The notes: generated by a model not told the origin, from the letters alone. A stretch of DNA of 64,000 nucleotides from Sipunculus nudus (GCA_026874595.1 CM049313.1:20103508-20167507), one strand, 5' to 3'. Positions 25,401 through 37,710 are shown, counted from the first letter of the stretch. A program made the numbers and translations.

Positions 25401-26490
25401 CCCGTGCATATATTGCAGTTCGGCTATAACCTGACAACCTTGCATGTACTGCAGATCGACTATAACCTAACACCCTTGTATATACTGCAGATCGGCTCTT
25501 ATCTCACACCCTTGCATATACTGCAGATCAATTATAACCTGACACTCTTACATACACAGCAGATCGGCTAAAACCTGACACCCTTGTTGCATACACTGCA
25601 GACCGACTATAACCAGGTGTCCTTGCATATAATGCAGCTCAGCTATAACCTGACACCCTTGCATATACTGCAGTTTAGCTATAACCTGACACCCTTGCAT
25701 ATACTGCAGCTCAGCTATAACCTGACACCCTTGCATATACTGCAGATCAGCTTAACCTGACACCTTTGCATATATTGCAGATCAGCTATAACCTGACACC
25801 CATGCATAAACTGCACATCTGCTATAACCTGACACCCTTGTATATACTGCAGATCGGCTATAACCTGACACCCTTGCATATACTGCACATCGGCTATAAC
25901 CTGACACCCTTGCATATACTGCACATCGACTATAACCTGACACCCTTTTTTGCAAATACTACAGATCAACTTGGGCTAACGCCCTTGCATATACTGCAAC
26001 TCGCATATAACCTGACACCCTTACATTTACTGCAGTTCGGCTATAACCTGACACCCGTGAATAAAGTGCAGATCGGTTATAACCTGACACCCTTATACAT
26101 ACCGCTAATCGGCTATAACCTGACACCCTTGCATATGCTGCAGATCGGCTATAACCTGACACCCGTGCATTTACTGCAGATCAGCTGTAACCTGACACCC
26201 TCACATATACTACAGATCGGCTTTAACCTGACTGCAGTGCATATACTGCAGACCGGCTATAACATGACACCCTTGCTTGCATATACAGCAGATGACTATA
26301 ACCTTACACCCTTGCATAAACTGCAGATAACAATAACCTAACACCCTTGCATACACAGCAGATCGGCTAAAACCTGACACCCTTGCTTGCATATACTGCA
26401 GACCGGCTATAACCAGGTACACTTGCATATACTGCAGATCAGCTACAACCTGACTTACTTGCATATACTATACGGCTATAACGTGACACG
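25401..26490. repeat. 36-bp minisatellite, about 30 copies
   Basis: The unit is approximately CTTGCATATACTGCAG followed by ATCGGCTATAACCTGACACC, and carries a PstI site (CTGCAG) in most copies. Copies differ by a few substitutions and small indels. Because 36 is divisible by three, the array stays open in several frames on both strands and yields chance ORFs with a 12-residue period, such as HILQIGYNLTPL on the plus strand. Confidence 0.97.
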
Positions 26491-27240
26491 GAAATGTGCG
26501 GTTTTGTTGTTGTTGTTGTATTTAGATATATTGTATTTATACTGATGTTTGTGCGAAATCCCGGATATTTGTTAACTGCGCTATATTTAGTGACATTAAA
26601 GTGTATAAGCTTCAGACCTACTACTGACGCGACTAAACGTTTAACAATGGTGTAATTACCCATCTCCATCGGTGCTTGGTTTACCTAAGTGCTTTCCTGT
26701 ATTAAAGTGGCTTTGTTACTTTCATGGTCATGTCAGCCAGATTGCTTAGTGCTACCTGTCCGCTATGCTCAGTAAGATGGCATATGTATCAACACTGATG
26801 ATTAATATTAGTTGTAAAATCATGTCTGATGATGGAAGGAAATAAAACGCCTGACGATCGATTATTAATCCATCATTAATCGATTAATTGATTATTAATA
26901 CTTTTTTATGTAATTTCTACATTAACATTTCTACATAGAATTATACCTAATATATTTGACCTGGTAAATTCTTTCTAACTTGTATAATCACGCTGAAAGG
27001 CCAAGATCACGGGCGTTGTTTTACACTTGTTGGCTGCACAAGGTTCAGTTTCAATGCTGTTCATCACTTTGTGTTCCGTCTTTTCTATAGAAGAAGAAGA
27101 AGAAAATGTTTTATTGCAGAAAATACCTTGTAGCTCATGGTACAAATATATCTGACTTGATAAAAATATTTCTTTTCTGGATACTTTTACCTCTTTGCAT
27201 GTTCATACATATCTTGTGTGATCTATTATGCAAAAATGCA
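26490..27240. other. Unassigned intergenic stretch
   Basis: Contains a GTT run near 26502-26519 and an AGA run near 27091-27105. I see no gene. Confidence 0.5.
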
Positions 27241-27246
27241 ACTAAA

Positions 27247-27249
<3 letters not shown>

Positions 27250-27300
<51 letters not shown>
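27250..27300. repeat. (AT)n microsatellite
   Basis: About 25 AT units. Confidence 0.95.
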
Positions 27301-27303
<3 letters not shown>

Positions 27304-27683
27304 TATATATAATTCAAATTATTTAGCACTTTAAAAAAGTAATTATAGATTCCATCGATGGGAATATTCGTCGTAATCCAGATCGCCTTTAATATTAAAG
27401 TTCTTATCTTTTCTCAAGACACTCCCAGCTCAATTTCATGGTGTCATATTCCTCCAAAAGATGTCAGCACCAGTGCTGTTTGCTTTTTACTTGTTGGAAA
27501 ACAGGGGTACATACAGACAATGGCAGATCTTTACAAATGTTTGTACTTTGTGTGTAAAACTCATTTTTGCGTCTTTGTATTTGTAAACCTTATCTTATGA
27601 ATGCTCGATTCTGACTTAAAAGTTGAACGGTCAGAAATAGTCTTTCCTTAAAAACTCCAAAAGAAAATAACTTCTTATATACA

Positions 27684-27684
27684 C

Positions 27685-27726
<42 letters not shown>
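27684..27726. repeat. (AT)n microsatellite
   Basis: About 20 AT units, about 95 bp from the hammerhead motif and possibly inside the same element. Confidence 0.95.
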
Positions 27727-27729
<3 letters not shown>

Positions 27730-27734
27730 TCTAC

Positions 27735-27930
27735 TAATACCTGCAATAAACAAATGCTAATGTGCTCAATTGTATGACGCCAGAGCTTTATAATTAAATA
27801 AATATGGAGGAATCAAATTTCGTCAGACATTTTTACTACTACGTAGTTTCGTGCAACATATTGTTGCACTCATCAGATAAGACTTTCTAACTGAAATGAG
27901 CAAGAAAGTGCGTAAAAAGGCAGAACCGGA
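27735..27930 (-). mobile_element. Penelope-like element terminal repeat or retrozyme fragment
   Basis: The sequence around the hammerhead contains ATTTGATTCCTCCATA on the minus strand after the cleavage site. I associate such context with terminal repeats of Penelope-like elements, where these ribozymes reside. No reverse transcriptase or GIY-YIG coding remnant was recognised nearby, so this may be a solo terminal repeat or a non-autonomous retrozyme. Boundaries are approximate. Confidence 0.55.
27821..27897 (-). ncRNA. Hammerhead self-cleaving ribozyme motif
   Basis: On the minus strand the conserved core CTGATGA (27876-27870) is followed by a perfect stem II, GTGCAACA-ATA-TGTTGCAC, then GAAA (27850-27847). 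Stem III is CTAC-GTA-GTAG, closed by A15.1-U16.1, and then the cleavage residue H17 = A at 27834. All invariant core bases are present. Stem I is weak near the core and is helped by a distal TCAG/CTGA pairing. Cleavage would fall between 27834 and 27833. Small stem III and this layout are typical of hammerheads in Penelope-like retroelements and retrozymes (established knowledge). Only one copy of the motif is present in the window. Confidence 0.85.
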
Positions 27931-28735
27931 GGCCCTATATCATCATAAGGGAACAAAGTACATACCGTCCATTATATGTTTTAATTCAAATCCTTAAAAT
28001 CTTGTGACAGTTGGTGATTGGAACACTACAAACTATGTAACAAACTAAAACAAAGACAGCCACTCAGGAAGGACACATTGGATCTGCAAAATAATCGGAA
28101 AGTTTCATATTTGTTTTTAATTAAAAATCCTTTATTTTGCTATTAAGTTTTTGCTCCTACGTGTACTGTTCCACGAAATTACACAAAAATATATAGAAAG
28201 TATCCAGAAAGTATGCCAAAGAACACGTGATCACAGACTGGTGTACCAGACATCAGTTTGCTATAGAATTGTTGTATTGATTAGAAATTCAGGGAATTAA
28301 TGCCATTTACAGAGTACCACTGCTAACATTGAGAAGGCCATGCCCTCCTTTGAGCTGCCCGTTTTCTAAATATTAAAGACATTTTACATTTCCAGTTATA
28401 ATCCAATAATGGTAGAATTTTTTTTTAACAGAGGAAAAGAATGAAAAAAAAATATAAATCTTTGAAAGATCATTTTAAAGCTATAGAAATCTAAACGGCT
28501 AAATATGTATAGTTGTTTTATTTTTAATTTTTACAAGAAGGAACTTGACCTTATAAAACAACCTGAAACGTTCGTGACAGGAGAAACTTCTATAGCGCTA
28601 AAAGAGCCATCTCGTGCATCAGGGGGTTCCTGCTTTTCCCTTCATCCTTCACCCGGGGGCTATGTTAGACAATGTATATGACGTCATAAATGACGTGATC
28701 AATATTCATCAGATACTTTGTTCCTTGCCATTGTT

Positions 28736-28965
28736 ACCTCCGCCAGCGAATGGTCATGTGTGAGGCCGTGCTATGTGTGTGCGAATATATGTATGTGTCT
28801 GAGTTAGATTTTCGTTAGTTTTTGGTGGATTCCAATGAAATATTGTTGAAAGATGGTCCATGGGCAAACGAAGGACAAACATTTTTTTTTTTGACGGATC
28901 GGTGGATTTATAGTTCGTTCCAGTACCCCTGTCCACCTGTTTTTTCGCGATAATTTTTTTGCGAA
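28736..28965 (+). repeat. CCTCCGCC-type dispersed repeat, partial copy
   Basis: Starts with TTACCTCCGCCAGCGAATGG and continues with a stretch ending CCCCTGTCCACCTGTTTTTT then CGCGATAAT. The last part is repeated in diverged form at about 29580-29630. It belongs with the similar pieces at 46478, 61896 and in the 1.5-kb duplication. No coding capacity. Confidence 0.5.
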
Positions 28966-29346
28966 TCAAAGAACGCCAAAACTTTTTGACGTTAGGGCAG
29001 AAAGAGGAAAAAGCGTAATTAACTACCTTGGAAATAACAACCTACCTTATGTCATTTCCCTGTAAACAATTTAAAACCATTTTATGAGTAACTAGTCTGT
29101 TCTGTAAAGACATTTTGGCACTTATCTGTGAAATGGGCATATCAGAGAACAGGGATGACGTCATAATGGACGTGACGTACTAAAGAGGCACCAACATTCA
29201 CGGGAACCAATAATCAAGAGCTTCCGACCTCTGTTTACAGGAGATTTGTATACACCGCGTGCACGCGCTTCACTGTTACGTCACATTACTTTATATCCAT
29301 ATGCAAGGAGGATTAACAATGGCCACTTATTAGTGCGCAGTGAACC

Positions 29347-29349
<3 letters not shown>

Positions 29350-29406
<57 letters not shown>
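29350..29406. repeat. (AT)n microsatellite
   Basis: About 28 AT units. Confidence 0.95.
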
Positions 29407-29410
<4 letters not shown>

Positions 29411-29479
29411 CACGTCAACCAGGCCGTAAAGTAAATAATCTTTATATGGTGAGTAGGTAAGGTACCAAAAATAACGCTT

Positions 29480-29640
29480 TTGCGCTTTTTATGCCATTGG
29501 TGCAAATTTGTTTGGCAAGTTTGTCTTATGTAGAGATAATCGCGATAGTATGTGGATCCAGATCCAGAACCATCTATGCTCTGTTCCAACACCACTGTCG
29601 ACCTATTTTTTTCGCGATATTTTCACTATTTCCATTATTT
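29480..29640 (+). repeat. Fragment related to the CCTCCGCC-type repeats
   Basis: Contains TGGATCCAGATCCAGAACC and a CTGTTCCAACACCACTGTC...TTTTTTTCGCGATA block that aligns with the end of the copy at 28736-28965. Confidence 0.4.
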
Positions 29641-30102
29641 ACCACTACAAATTAGCTTTGATCAAAGGAAGTAATGTGGCAATTTATGATGATTTAAATA
29701 AGCATGGAATATTTACTGTGTGATGCCGGAAAAGTAGACCTGTCTAGAAACAGGTGCAAAAATGATAGCGGTGGCGACATCTGTTTTTTCATGTAATGTA
29801 GCACACTACGCAGACTCGAACTCTCAAGAGTACGACACTGCTGTCTAGAATGGAGTATAAATTCGCCCCTTTTCGCCTGCTGTCTCGTGTGTTTCCGTAC
29901 AACATCTCCAAAATAAAAAAAAAAATGATTCGCCGCAAAACTAAATCGCTTCTTTCTTGCTCCATTGGCTTCGTTCCACAAATTTTGTATTAAAATGAAT
30001 TGAGAAACTAGAACACGGGTAGTCGACAAGCGACTACGTGTATCCGCCGAAATCAGAGTGGGACGGGCAAGGGGAAATAGAGTGAGGTGTGTTGCATATT
30101 AG

Positions 30103-30600
30103 CATGGATGTCTGCAGCCGAAATGTGTACGTAGGTTGCGCCATTTACCACAAAATCAAGAAAGCTGTCCAGGATGTATAAACCTGCAAAATTTCAGGTG
30201 GATAAGTCAAACCACTGCCAAGAAATGAATGATTTTATCCCAAGCCAAATGAACAGATGGACGCTGTGCAAAAACGGTTGCAGGTGGCGCCACCAGTTTT
30301 GTGTATGATATAGAGCTATGTTAGATCTATACACATGCCAAATTGTGGCCCACTCGGTCAAACAGTTCCCGAGATATGAGCTTGGATGTCTGCAGCGTTA
30401 ACGTGAATGTAGGTGGCGCCACCTGTCATAAAATCAAGAAAAGCTGTCCAGGATGTATACATTAGCAAAATTTCAGGTGTATTAGTCTAACCAATGCAGA
30501 GATATGGGTGATTTTTTTCCCAAGGCAGATGAACAGATGGACGCTGTGCAAAAATGGTTGCAGGTGGCGTTACAATTTTTAGTGTATGTTATAAAGCTTA
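30103..30600 (+). repeat. Diverged ~279-bp tandem repeat pair
   Basis: Blocks such as ATGTCTGCAGC, AGCTGTCCAGGATGTATA, GCAAAATTTCAGGTG and GAACAGATGGACGCTGTGC recur 279 bp apart (30103 versus 30382). Copy divergence is much higher than in the 1.5-kb duplication that begins inside the second unit. This is probably part of an unclassified mobile or satellite-like element. Confidence 0.75.
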
Positions 30601-31940
30601 CCAAGGGCTACATTTGTGCAATTTTTTTAGCCTGATTGGTCAATGGTTCCCGAGATATGTGGGTTTATGTGTGGAAACAGACGCACAAATTGACGCTGGG
30701 CAGAGAGGAAAGGTCAGAGGTCAACAAAAAATGAGGGCACAGCAGTTCACATTTGACCCGATCTTAATTCCGAATTTCGAAAAAATTCCGCCCAGTGGTT
30801 ACGGAGGAGTTCACCGGAAACCCCAGCTGCTGCGGCGGGGGCCAACTGAAAACGTAGTATCCGCAGAACTCTGTTTTGACGGATACAATTATTTGAGATA
30901 ATCTTCGGACAGTGAAGGTATCTTTAACGTTCATCGGCACATTCAACTTTTGTAGCGAGTAACCGACGTTGTCTCGTCGTTATAGTGACGTCAACGTCGT
31001 AGAAATCGGGTTCTGTGAAAATTATGTCTTGCTATCCTGACAATTAAGATGCTGTTTGCTGGATGTAGACCTACGGACTTGAGGGCATCTACATCGTGTG
31101 AACTGTTGTCAAGCTTCCTCTCTATAGTACATTTTAATGTTTTTTTCTGTGTATCATTAAAACTAACTGAGGAGTCCATTCATTATACATGTACAGTAAA
31201 ACATCAAAATAACGATCACAAATGGAACCTCGTTATGCTGTCGCATTTTCGAAGTGATCGTTTAAGGGAGGTCTTATATAAAGAGCAAAAAAGAAACGGG
31301 ACCGTGAAAAAGTGGTCGTTATTTTAAGGCCGTCGTTAAATAGAGGTAGTCTTTGGGTGAGGCTGCTCCGTGAGTGACTTCGCTCTACACGAGCTTCTAA
31401 CTGAATATCATGATCAATGAAGGGAGCTGGCGGGTGGCCTCCTTAGACCCCCCCCCCCCCCCCGGCCTTGCATCACACTCACACGTTATTTTTATTTCAT
31501 TCCTCATCTTTGAGTCCAAACGAGTGACATTTTTAGGCTTAATTAGTTTTTCACAACATAGAATCTCCAAACGTAAACATATACTTAATTTAATAGTCGA
31601 TTTCACTTTTTCAATGAATTTAAGTGAATTGAAGTGGAATATTTTGATATTGGTTGACAAAAGAATTAAGTGGGCCTTGATGCGGATACAGGTATTGGCG
31701 GAGGTATGCGCTCTGTGAGCGCTTTCTTGTTTAACTCAAAATCTGTGATATTTATCTTAAAAATTCTGAAAACCCATTCCGTTTGTCTTTAACAAGATAT
31801 AGAAAATGATATAGCTAAAATAAAGCATGTTACTAGATATAACTTTAGCCACAATCCTATATATACATAGCACAGATCTTACATGACATCACTCTTGCTG
31901 TGTATTCCGTGATACCTCTAGGACTTGGGATTAATATTTT
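30399..31940 (+). repeat. 1.54-kb tandem segmental duplication, copy A
   Basis: Matches 31941-33486 at a constant offset of 1541 bp up to the C-run, then 1546 bp after it. By eye the only difference is the poly(C) run: 16 C at 31448-31463 here, 21 in copy B. Contents: the second 279-bp unit, a TACAGTAAAACATC block followed by GTCGTTAAATAGAGGT (31192-31347) that resembles a DNA-transposon end, the poly(C) run, and a GGCGGAGGTATGCGCTCTGT tail. The ORFs inside (115, 92 and 102 codons) have no recognisable domain. Confidence 0.96.
31655..31732 (+). repeat. Tail of CCTCCGCC/GGCGGAGG dispersed repeat (also at 33201-33278)
   Basis: TTGGCGGAGGTATGCGCTCT then GTGAGCGCTTTCTTGTTTA closely parallels the tail of the copy at 61896-62145 (GGCGGAGGTCTGTGCTCTCT then GGGTGCTTATCTAGTTT). 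Confidence 0.6.
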
Positions 31941-33486
31941 AACGTGAATGTAGGTGGCGCCACCTGTCATAAAATCAAGAAAAGCTGTCCAGGATGTATA
32001 CATTAGCAAAATTTCAGGTGTATTAGTCTAACCAATGCAGAGATATGGGTGATTTTTTTCCCAAGGCAGATGAACAGATGGACGCTGTGCAAAAATGGTT
32101 GCAGGTGGCGTTACAATTTTTAGTGTATGTTATAAAGCTTACCAAGGGCTACATTTGTGCAATTTTTTTAGCCTGATTGGTCAATGGTTCCCGAGATATG
32201 TGGGTTTATGTGTGGAAACAGACGCACAAATTGACGCTGGGCAGAGAGGAAAGGTCAGAGGTCAACAAAAAATGAGGGCACAGCAGTTCACATTTGACCC
32301 GATCTTAATTCCGAATTTCGAAAAAATTCCGCCCAGTGGTTACGGAGGAGTTCACCGGAAACCCCAGCTGCTGCGGCGGGGGCCAACTGAAAACGTAGTA
32401 TCCGCAGAACTCTGTTTTGACGGATACAATTATTTGAGATAATCTTCGGACAGTGAAGGTATCTTTAACGTTCATCGGCACATTCAACTTTTGTAGCGAG
32501 TAACCGACGTTGTCTCGTCGTTATAGTGACGTCAACGTCGTAGAAATCGGGTTCTGTGAAAATTATGTCTTGCTATCCTGACAATTAAGATGCTGTTTGC
32601 TGGATGTAGACCTACGGACTTGAGGGCATCTACATCGTGTGAACTGTTGTCAAGCTTCCTCTCTATAGTACATTTTAATGTTTTTTTCTGTGTATCATTA
32701 AAACTAACTGAGGAGTCCATTCATTATACATGTACAGTAAAACATCAAAATAACGATCACAAATGGAACCTCGTTATGCTGTCGCATTTTCGAAGTGATC
32801 GTTTAAGGGAGGTCTTATATAAAGAGCAAAAAAGAAACGGGACCGTGAAAAAGTGGTCGTTATTTTAAGGCCGTCGTTAAATAGAGGTAGTCTTTGGGTG
32901 AGGCTGCTCCGTGAGTGACTTCGCTCTACACGAGCTTCTAACTGAATATCATGATCAATGAAGGGAGCTGGCGGGTGGCCTCCTTAGACCCCCCCCCCCC
33001 CCCCCCCCCGGCCTTGCATCACACTCACACGTTATTTTTATTTCATTCCTCATCTTTGAGTCCAAACGAGTGACATTTTTAGGCTTAATTAGTTTTTCAC
33101 AACATAGAATCTCCAAACGTAAACATATACTTAATTTAATAGTCGATTTCACTTTTTCAATGAATTTAAGTGAATTGAAGTGGAATATTTTGATATTGGT
33201 TGACAAAAGAATTAAGTGGGCCTTGATGCGGATACAGGTATTGGCGGAGGTATGCGCTCTGTGAGCGCTTTCTTGTTTAACTCAAAATCTGTGATATTTA
33301 TCTTAAAAATTCTGAAAACCCATTCCGTTTGTCTTTAACAAGATATAGAAAATGATATAGCTAAAATAAAGCATGTTACTAGATATAACTTTAGCCACAA
33401 TCCTATATATACATAGCACAGATCTTACATGACATCACTCTTGCTGTGTATTCCGTGATACCTCTAGGACTTGGGATTAATATTTT
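31941..33486 (+). repeat. 1.54-kb tandem segmental duplication, copy B
   Basis: Head-to-tail second copy of 30399-31940, joined directly at TATTTT/AACGTGAATG. It is identical by eye except for five extra C in the homopolymer run (33 kb). Such identity means a very recent duplication or an assembly artefact. Confidence 0.96.
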
Positions 33487-34765
33487 GAGGTCACACATAA
33501 TGTATCTTTTTAAAGTTTGTAATGAAGCGTATAATTCTTCATTGATTAACTTTCACGACGCTGGAATGTCATTGAAGAAAAACAGGCGTCCTCTGAATGG
33601 GGGAAAAGTAAAAAAAGGTTGGGTTCTTATATACGTCGGAAAAGACAACTTTAAAATTACAAACAATGAATAAACTGTATTTTTGTCACACATTTTCTGC
33701 CAAAAGCCAAATTTTTTGACAATTTCGAAAAGCAAAGATTACATGATGGTCATATATCATTTGTATATTAAGTTTTGAGTGGAGTGAATTTGTACCCTTT
33801 TTTACAATCAGCCATTCAAAAAAAAGATCAATTTTATTTTAAATTAGGCAGTTATCAAAAGTAAAACTGCAAAGTATAAACCTAAACGGAACATGTACCG
33901 GTACTTCTTTGATAGATTCATAAAGACACGGATGTAATTTAATGATCACAAGATAGTCATTAGCCGGCCAACTAAACCTGCGCTGAGATTTTGTCATAAT
34001 TAAACATAACTAGATCTGAACCATTAATGATAATTGAGGATCATTTGACAATTAAGGAGCGCAACTTTTATTTTCCTTTGAATGATATAAAACCAATCTG
34101 TTTTGTTTTTCTTAATTTTGCATTTCAGTCGGAAATCTTATAGAATATCCTAAAATAAGTAATAAGAAAAGTATAAAAAAAAGATCAGTATTGTTCAAAT
34201 CCACCGTAAGTATATCGGAAATATGTGACCCAGGACAAAAATTGTGTCCAAATTTCAGATTTTGCAAGTCAGTCATATTGAAGATCTAGTTCAAACAAAA
34301 AAATAACGGCAGCAGACAAAAAAATCTTGAATCGATGGTTTTGCACACCGGGCCCGTCATCAGCCCCTATATAAGCGTCCCCGTCCTACCCATGGAGGTT
34401 TAAATATATCTTATATATCTAATATATCTTCAGCAATGATACACAGGCATTATAGAATATAGTCCCGAGTGTTTCTGAATATTGTACGGCAATGTAGAAG
34501 AAAACATGTAGGTTAAGGTGAGAGTCCAAGCATTCTCATCCAAATTATACTGTGTGAATAAGCAAATAAACATATGTGTGATGCCTTCTGATGTGTTAAC
34601 AAGCACTACGAACCCAACCCCTAAAAACTGCATGGAAATTGATGGTGTATCCTTTATCATGTCCTCTGTTCAACTTTGAGTTAACCGGGACAGTAGTCTT
34701 ATAAAAAGGTACATATAAAATGCACAAAATACGCAGGATTCAAGCATATTCAAGTGGATGAACAA
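33487..34765. other. Unassigned intergenic stretch
   Basis: AT-rich; no gene, RNA or element end recognised. Confidence 0.45.
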
Positions 34766-34767
34766 TC

Positions 34768-34769
<2 letters not shown>

Positions 34770-34851
<82 letters not shown>
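34770..34851. repeat. Compound (AT)n(GT)n microsatellite
   Basis: About 20 AT units run into about 20 GT units with one CT interruption. Confidence 0.95.
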
Positions 34852-34852
<1 letters not shown>

Positions 34853-34959
34853 TATAAATGTTACCCTCACTTATTAAATTTACATCTTCGTTTGCTTTGG
34901 CGACAGTTTTTCATGGTCTTAATACCGGCCACTGTCGCCATCTATTGGGAAGATACATA

Positions 34960-36215
34960 AATAATACCCTCAAGCACTTTGGCTTTCATGGTTATTCAAC
35001 CGTTTAAAATTGTACCAGGAGTCCCTAAATGGACCTTTAATCTTTTATTCAGAAATATATGATCACATATAGGCTTTATATTGATATGCTTTATTCGCAT
35101 ACGAATATGTTAAGTTGTCTTCTGTGCTGTCGTGTGTTGGCTTTTCTTAATGAGGTTACTCTATAATAAGGACTTACTCCATAACATTTTTTTTTATTAT
35201 TCATTAATTTGATACATAATATTATTGACTGTCAGCTCCTTGAGATACAATGCGACTGGTACGTCACCTTGCCTTGTTAACCTTAATAGCAAGACTAAGG
35301 GGACGTCTCTTTTACAAATATGATGTGATATAAGGCCTACGTACCTGTTATTGTGTATATTTAGTTTAATGCACTACTCGAGACCTTAATGCATTATACT
35401 CTGTTTTTCAACCGCAAGCACCTGTGTTAAAGCATATATTTTCAGTGGAAAGTTCTAACTCATATGTATCGTATCGTAAGGTAAGGTATCATTACAGCCC
35501 TAGAGCCTAAATACTAGTGTATTGTTTACTAGATAGTGACCGACCGCTGACTGATGTTGCTTACCACAGTGTAATCCCACTGTAAGCCTTTGTGGAGGTA
35601 TAAACTGAATGAAAGTTTTAATAACAGTTTCATCACATTTATTTTAAGACCCAACCAATTACACGCGCACGTAGTATGGGTTTCATATCAGGTAAAACGG
35701 GCATGATAGCAAACACATGGACAGAAAAGTTTGGCGCTGACGTTGTCCCAGGATTTAGCGTCACCTGGTGTTGGATTTGAGAACTGCATGGCAGTGCTTG
35801 GCAAACTGAGATAAAGTCTTGAGAGAATTGAACTTGAGATTCCCCGCCGTAAAGAAACAAGGCAAAGGAACATCTTTTGTCAGATGTCATGGAAAAAGAA
35901 CCATTTATACTTATAAACTGGGAACAGATGGACATACAGCGCAAGATAAGGTGTCGGGCTGCACTGTGATTAAATTTCATTAAATCAATATGTATCCGTG
36001 TACCTCTCTAGAACAGTATATTCCTCTTCAAAAACAAGAAGACTAAACTGCTTCTCAGAAACTTAAGAAACAATCCTTATTTTATGACTCATTATATGAA
36101 TCAAAAGTAGATATCCATGCTAGATATAACTACAGTAATCTACTCTGAGTCGGCCATCCTACTTCTGACAGGCAAAACATGGAAGAATTTAAAATTTGGA
36201 ATACGGTAATTTCAT
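34960..36215. other. Unassigned intergenic stretch
   Basis: A minus-strand ORF of 113 codons at 35639-35980 is the longest here. It shows no motif I recognise and its codon pattern is not convincing. No other feature seen. Confidence 0.4.
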
Positions 36216-36221
36216 AAAAAC

Positions 36222-36345
36222 ATTTTGGGTAACCGCCTCCATATGTAAATGCTAGCTTAACCAAGTATGTACATCTACAAATTTCCATTCCAAATGACCA
36301 TTTCCATTGCACTATCACGCGTCTTCCGGTGCCCTACCCCTAGAC
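36222..36345 (-). mobile_element. SINE fragment (3' tail plus remnant of the tRNA-like head)
   Basis: GGTAACCGCCTCCATATGTA, then TGCTAGCTTAACC, TGTACATCTAC and AATTTCCATTCC matches 56319-56390 in the same order. It then jumps from the CACGCGTCTTCC block to GGTGCCCTACCCCTAG, which resembles the tRNA-derived head of the family. An internal deletion of the SINE body is the simplest reading. Confidence 0.7.
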
Positions 36346-36570
36346 AACAAAAGGCGGTAATAATGTCATAGTTCAATGAAGTAACTGTCGTTTTTGTCGA
36401 TGCTTCAACCCGAGCTCTGCTTTACCATAGGACATCCGTACATGCAATAAGAATGAAACAGAGTGTCTTTAATGATACTTTCTTCATTACAGAAAAGGTC
36501 ATGGCAGTTACCCTTCATTGTTCAGATTCATTATAGATAACGTATTTTTTATAAATACTAAAATGAGTTC

Positions 36571-36575
<5 letters not shown>

Positions 36576-36628
<53 letters not shown>
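36576..36628. repeat. (AT)n microsatellite
   Basis: About 26 AT units. Confidence 0.95.
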
Positions 36629-36631
<3 letters not shown>

Positions 36632-37560
36632 ATTGTTTGCCGCAAGGTGGCGTCCTATACAGACACGCGGACACAGTCAATCTCGGGTTTAAAACCTCAC
36701 TAATTGTTCACGTGGCAACATTAAATTCCGTTCAGTGAACTTTTACACAGTTTTTATTAACCTTAGGTCAATTACCTTAACTATATAAAATCATTATTTC
36801 ACTCTCCCGTCTACCTTAATGGTTAATAGGGAAAAGGACTAAACTGAAGTTTTAAGGTCCTTTGCATTTTACATAAAATTTTCAAACATATATTTAATAC
36901 AGACAGACGTGTCCATGACGACAAAGTTAATGTATCTATATGTTTTAAGTCGTTTAATGTCATATAGTTGCATTATTGTCTATCCTTTTCCAATGATTGA
37001 CAGTTATGCCCATACCCTTTACTTAATGTTAAATATTCTTCACGTGTTTATTGAACGGGGCACGTTTCATATGTCTTACCACTTTCTTGTGCTAAATCCC
37101 ATTATTTAATTTAATTTAATCTGTTAACCATTGAGAAACTTCCATGCACCGATTCTCCAATACAGACAGTCACTTGCCTCCTTTATTTGTCTACATTTCT
37201 GCCCTATTTACTGTTCATATCCCCTTCCTCTGAATGAAGCGATGTTAGTTCCGTCACCGTATTTTGGATTACGTTAAAAACAAGTCTGCTGGATCTATTT
37301 CGCTTCATGTTTGACGTTTTTCTGTCCTCTTTTTAAGCTTCACAAGTAGGTTCATTCACTGAAAGAATATATTCAAGTTACGTCACTAATAACAGCATAT
37401 GCAAACTGAATAATTGATTATCTTATCCAATTACAGTTCTCCACATCTGGTCTACTGTCTCTGATCATGATACAGAATAAATAAAGTATATATCCAAGAA
37501 CTGCTGCTGCATGGTGCAGTCTTTTGAAAGAGGATAAGGATAATCATACGGTAAGAATAA

Positions 37561-37710
37561 TACTGTGGTTGTCTTCATATTCGCGGTGTTTAAATTTCGC
37601 TCGTTTCACTAAATGTGCCTCATGTCCAAGAAACTTTATTTTCGTGGTATTTTGCCTTTCGCGAATATCGCGAATATGAAACCCTCTCGAACAAAGAGAC
37701 AATCACAGTA
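37561..37710. mobile_element. 150-bp MITE with TACTGTGRTTGTC inverted ends
   Basis: The left end, TACTGTGGTTGTCTTCATAT followed by TCGCGG, is inverted at the right end, where the complement begins TACTGTGATTGTC and later contains TTCATATTCGCG. The interior alternates TTCGCG-type motifs. There is no ORF. Inverted TACTGTR ends and CGCG-rich interiors are common in short invertebrate MITEs; a TA target duplication is possible but not resolvable. Confidence 0.8.

Noticed and set aside
25548-26464. Long ORFs on both strands with a 12-residue repeat (for example HILQIGYNLTPL)
   Set aside because: They follow from a 36-bp minisatellite whose period is a multiple of three; frames are open on both strands and no start context or flanking exon supports a gene.
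29785-29850. tRNA-like B box (AGAGTTCGAGTCT on the minus strand)
   Set aside because: No A box at the right distance and no second copy found, so it may be chance.
30554-32868. Duplicated ORFs of 115 and 92 codons present in both 1.5-kb copies
   Set aside because: Their repetition reflects the DNA duplication, not selection. The sequence reads like non-coding repeat and overlaps ORFs on the other strand; no domain is recognised.
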